Shown here in pieces: positions 4,786 to 5,701 of a stretch of 5,701 bases of DNA (within the stretch, counting starts at the first letter, position 1; each line of letters starts with the position of its first letter). Below the pieces are notes generated by a model. The model searched no databases, was not told the DNA's origin, and saw nothing but the letters and a program-made list of their open reading frames with translations. This DNA is from Acidobacteriota bacterium (GTDB taxonomy: Bacteria > Acidobacteriota > Polarisedimenticolia > JAPUIV01). Made by a program: the position numbers and the translations under genes. The DNA lies in the NCBI GenBank assembly GCA_027296665.1, contig JAPUIV010000036.1, positions 1 to 5,701 of the forward strand, read 5' to 3'.

Positions 4786-5701
4786 TCAGGAGCAATCCCC
4801 ATCCTGTTCCATCTCGAGGATATAACCGCGGATGCTGTCGGTATCCTCGGCGGCGGGCGCCAGTTCCACGTATTGGCGGAATTCGGCGCAGGCGGCCGCG
4901 AATTCCCCGTTCCGGTAGGCGATGAGGCCGACACCCCGGTGCGGTCCGGCGCGGCGGGGATCGAGCCGGATCGAATGCTGGAAGGCATCGCGCGCCTCCC
5001 CTTCCAGGCGGCGGGCGGTGGCGGGATCCCTCTCGGCTTCCGCCTTCTTCATCTTCAGGCGGCCGGCCAGGAAATGGACCTCCGGGTCGTTCGGCATCTG
5101 TTCCATGATCTGGTCCAGTTCGTGCTGGGCGAGCTCCAACCGGCCCAGATCGAGGTTCATCCGGGCATCCTCGCGGATCACCGGCCGCATCCGCCGCTGA
5201 AAGGCCTTCCGGTCGCCCGGCCGTTCTTCCGCAGCCCGGTTGGGATGTTCGCTCGCCCACAGCTCCGCCGCCTCGATACGTTTCTGGAGCCGCGGGTGGC
5301 TGCCGAAGAAGAAGGCCTCGACCTTGCCGGAATCCCCATGGTCCTCCAGGAGAGCCTGGTAGACCAGGCTGGCCTGGTCGATGTCGTAACCGGCCGCGGT
5401 CATCTTGTTGAACGCCCCGTGGTCCGCCTCCCGCTCCAGGTTTCGCCCGTACCCGTTCACCGAGGCGATGATCGCTAGGGTGAGGCCCAGCCCCACGATC
5501 ACCTCCGACAGTACGCGGATCCTCGCCGCCTTGCCATAGTTTCCAGACCGGCGGGCCTGACCCTCCTCCCCGGCGACGATCACCCCGGCGGCGATGGCGG
5601 CGAGGCCGAACCCGAGCTGCTTGTGCCGGGCGCTCCGCTGGAACCGGACCATGTGGCGCCCCTCCACGTGGGTCATCTCGTGGCCCAGGACGGTGGCCAG
5701 C
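4786..5701 (-). CDS. M48-family zinc metalloprotease with TPR tail, BepA-like (5' end beyond window)
   Basis: A metal-dependent endopeptidase, probably acting in the cell envelope on misfolded proteins. The 304 visible residues begin just before the zinc motif HEMTH (visible residues 7-11), with the third ligand E89 in EREAD and the family's AAGYD following it. The FGSHPRLQKRIEAAE segment (around 132-146) is the SHPxxxxRI motif typical of M48 proteins of the BepA/YfgC group. From about residue 178 to the end the sequence is helical with TPR-like pairs (LELAQHELDQIMEQMPNDPEVHFLAGRL; AFQHSIRLDPRRAGPHRGVGLIAYRNGEFAAACAEFRQYVE split over two repeats). Two hydrophobic stretches (visible 32-44 and 63-80) lie between HEMTH and E89, longer than in soluble BepA. 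They may associate with the membrane. The N-terminus with any signal peptide is outside the window. The gene ends in TGA, with 108 bases before the histone-like start. All zinc ligands are intact. Confidence 0.9.
   Translation of the reverse strand, partial: LATVLGHEMTHVEGRHMVRFQRSARHKQLGFGLAAIAAGVIVAGEEGQARRSGNYGKAARIRVLSEVIVGLGLTLAIIASVNGYGRNLEREADHGAFNKMTAAGYDIDQASLVYQALLEDHGDSGKVEAFFFGSHPRLQKRIEAAELWASEHPNRAAEERPGDRKAFQRRMRPVIREDARMNLDLGRLELAQHELDQIMEQMPNDPEVHFLAGRLKMKKAEAERDPATARRLEGEARDAFQHSIRLDPRRAGPHRGVGLIAYRNGEFAAACAEFRQYVELAPAAEDTDSIRGYILEMEQDGDCS

Noticed and set aside
4709..5260. 183-codon minus-strand frame overlapping the protease
   Set aside because: Out of frame with the M48-TPR gene; low-complexity R/P/G product.

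Overview
This is a GC-rich bacterial window with five genes, all on the minus strand. In transcription order (right to left) they are: a 5'-truncated M48 zinc metalloprotease with a TPR tail (4786-5701); a 65-residue protein that reads as a bacterial histone-fold protein (4480-4677); a 93-residue single-RRM RNA-binding protein (4001-4282); an 891-residue membrane protein with PDZ, multi-TM, GAF-like and SpoIIE/RsbU-type PP2C parts (1210-3885); and a membrane-anchored Ser/Thr protein kinase cut off by the left edge (1-1135). There are no RNA genes, insertion sequences, phage genes or CRISPR arrays. The many other long open frames on both strands are shadows of these genes, as expected at this base composition.

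The organism is a Gram-negative-type bacterium that uses Shine-Dalgarno sites. BepA-like M48-TPR proteases, Hanks-type kinases with a TolB-like outer part, PDZ/multi-TM/RsbU phosphatases and a histone-fold protein together recall Acidobacteriota, Bdellovibrionota or uncultured relatives. That placement rests on general gene content and is weak.

Right part (4283-5701): the protease ends at 4786. A 108-base gap then holds a good sigma70-like promoter (TTGCCA, 17 bases, TAGCAT) with a perfect 10-base palindrome over the predicted transcription start, then a short leader hairpin and a strong ribosome binding site for the histone-like gene. The 197-base gap that follows is relatively AT-rich in its histone-proximal part. 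It holds a weak promoter candidate and two hairpins. The stronger one is a 25-base palindrome that directly abuts the ribosome binding site of the RRM gene.

Left part (1-4000): a 115-base gap with a GC hairpin and a G-rich tract precedes the phosphatase gene. This gene has a perfect TATAAT only five bases before its ATG and no ribosome binding site, so a leaderless mRNA is likely. An ECF-like GGAAC-N16-CGTT arrangement overlaps the same place. The kinase follows 74 bases later and is probably co-expressed. The pair looks like a signalling module: an envelope-sensing PP2C phosphatase next to a membrane Ser/Thr kinase.

The most interesting items are the bacterial histone-like protein, the structured RRM leader beside it, and the likely leaderless phosphatase gene.
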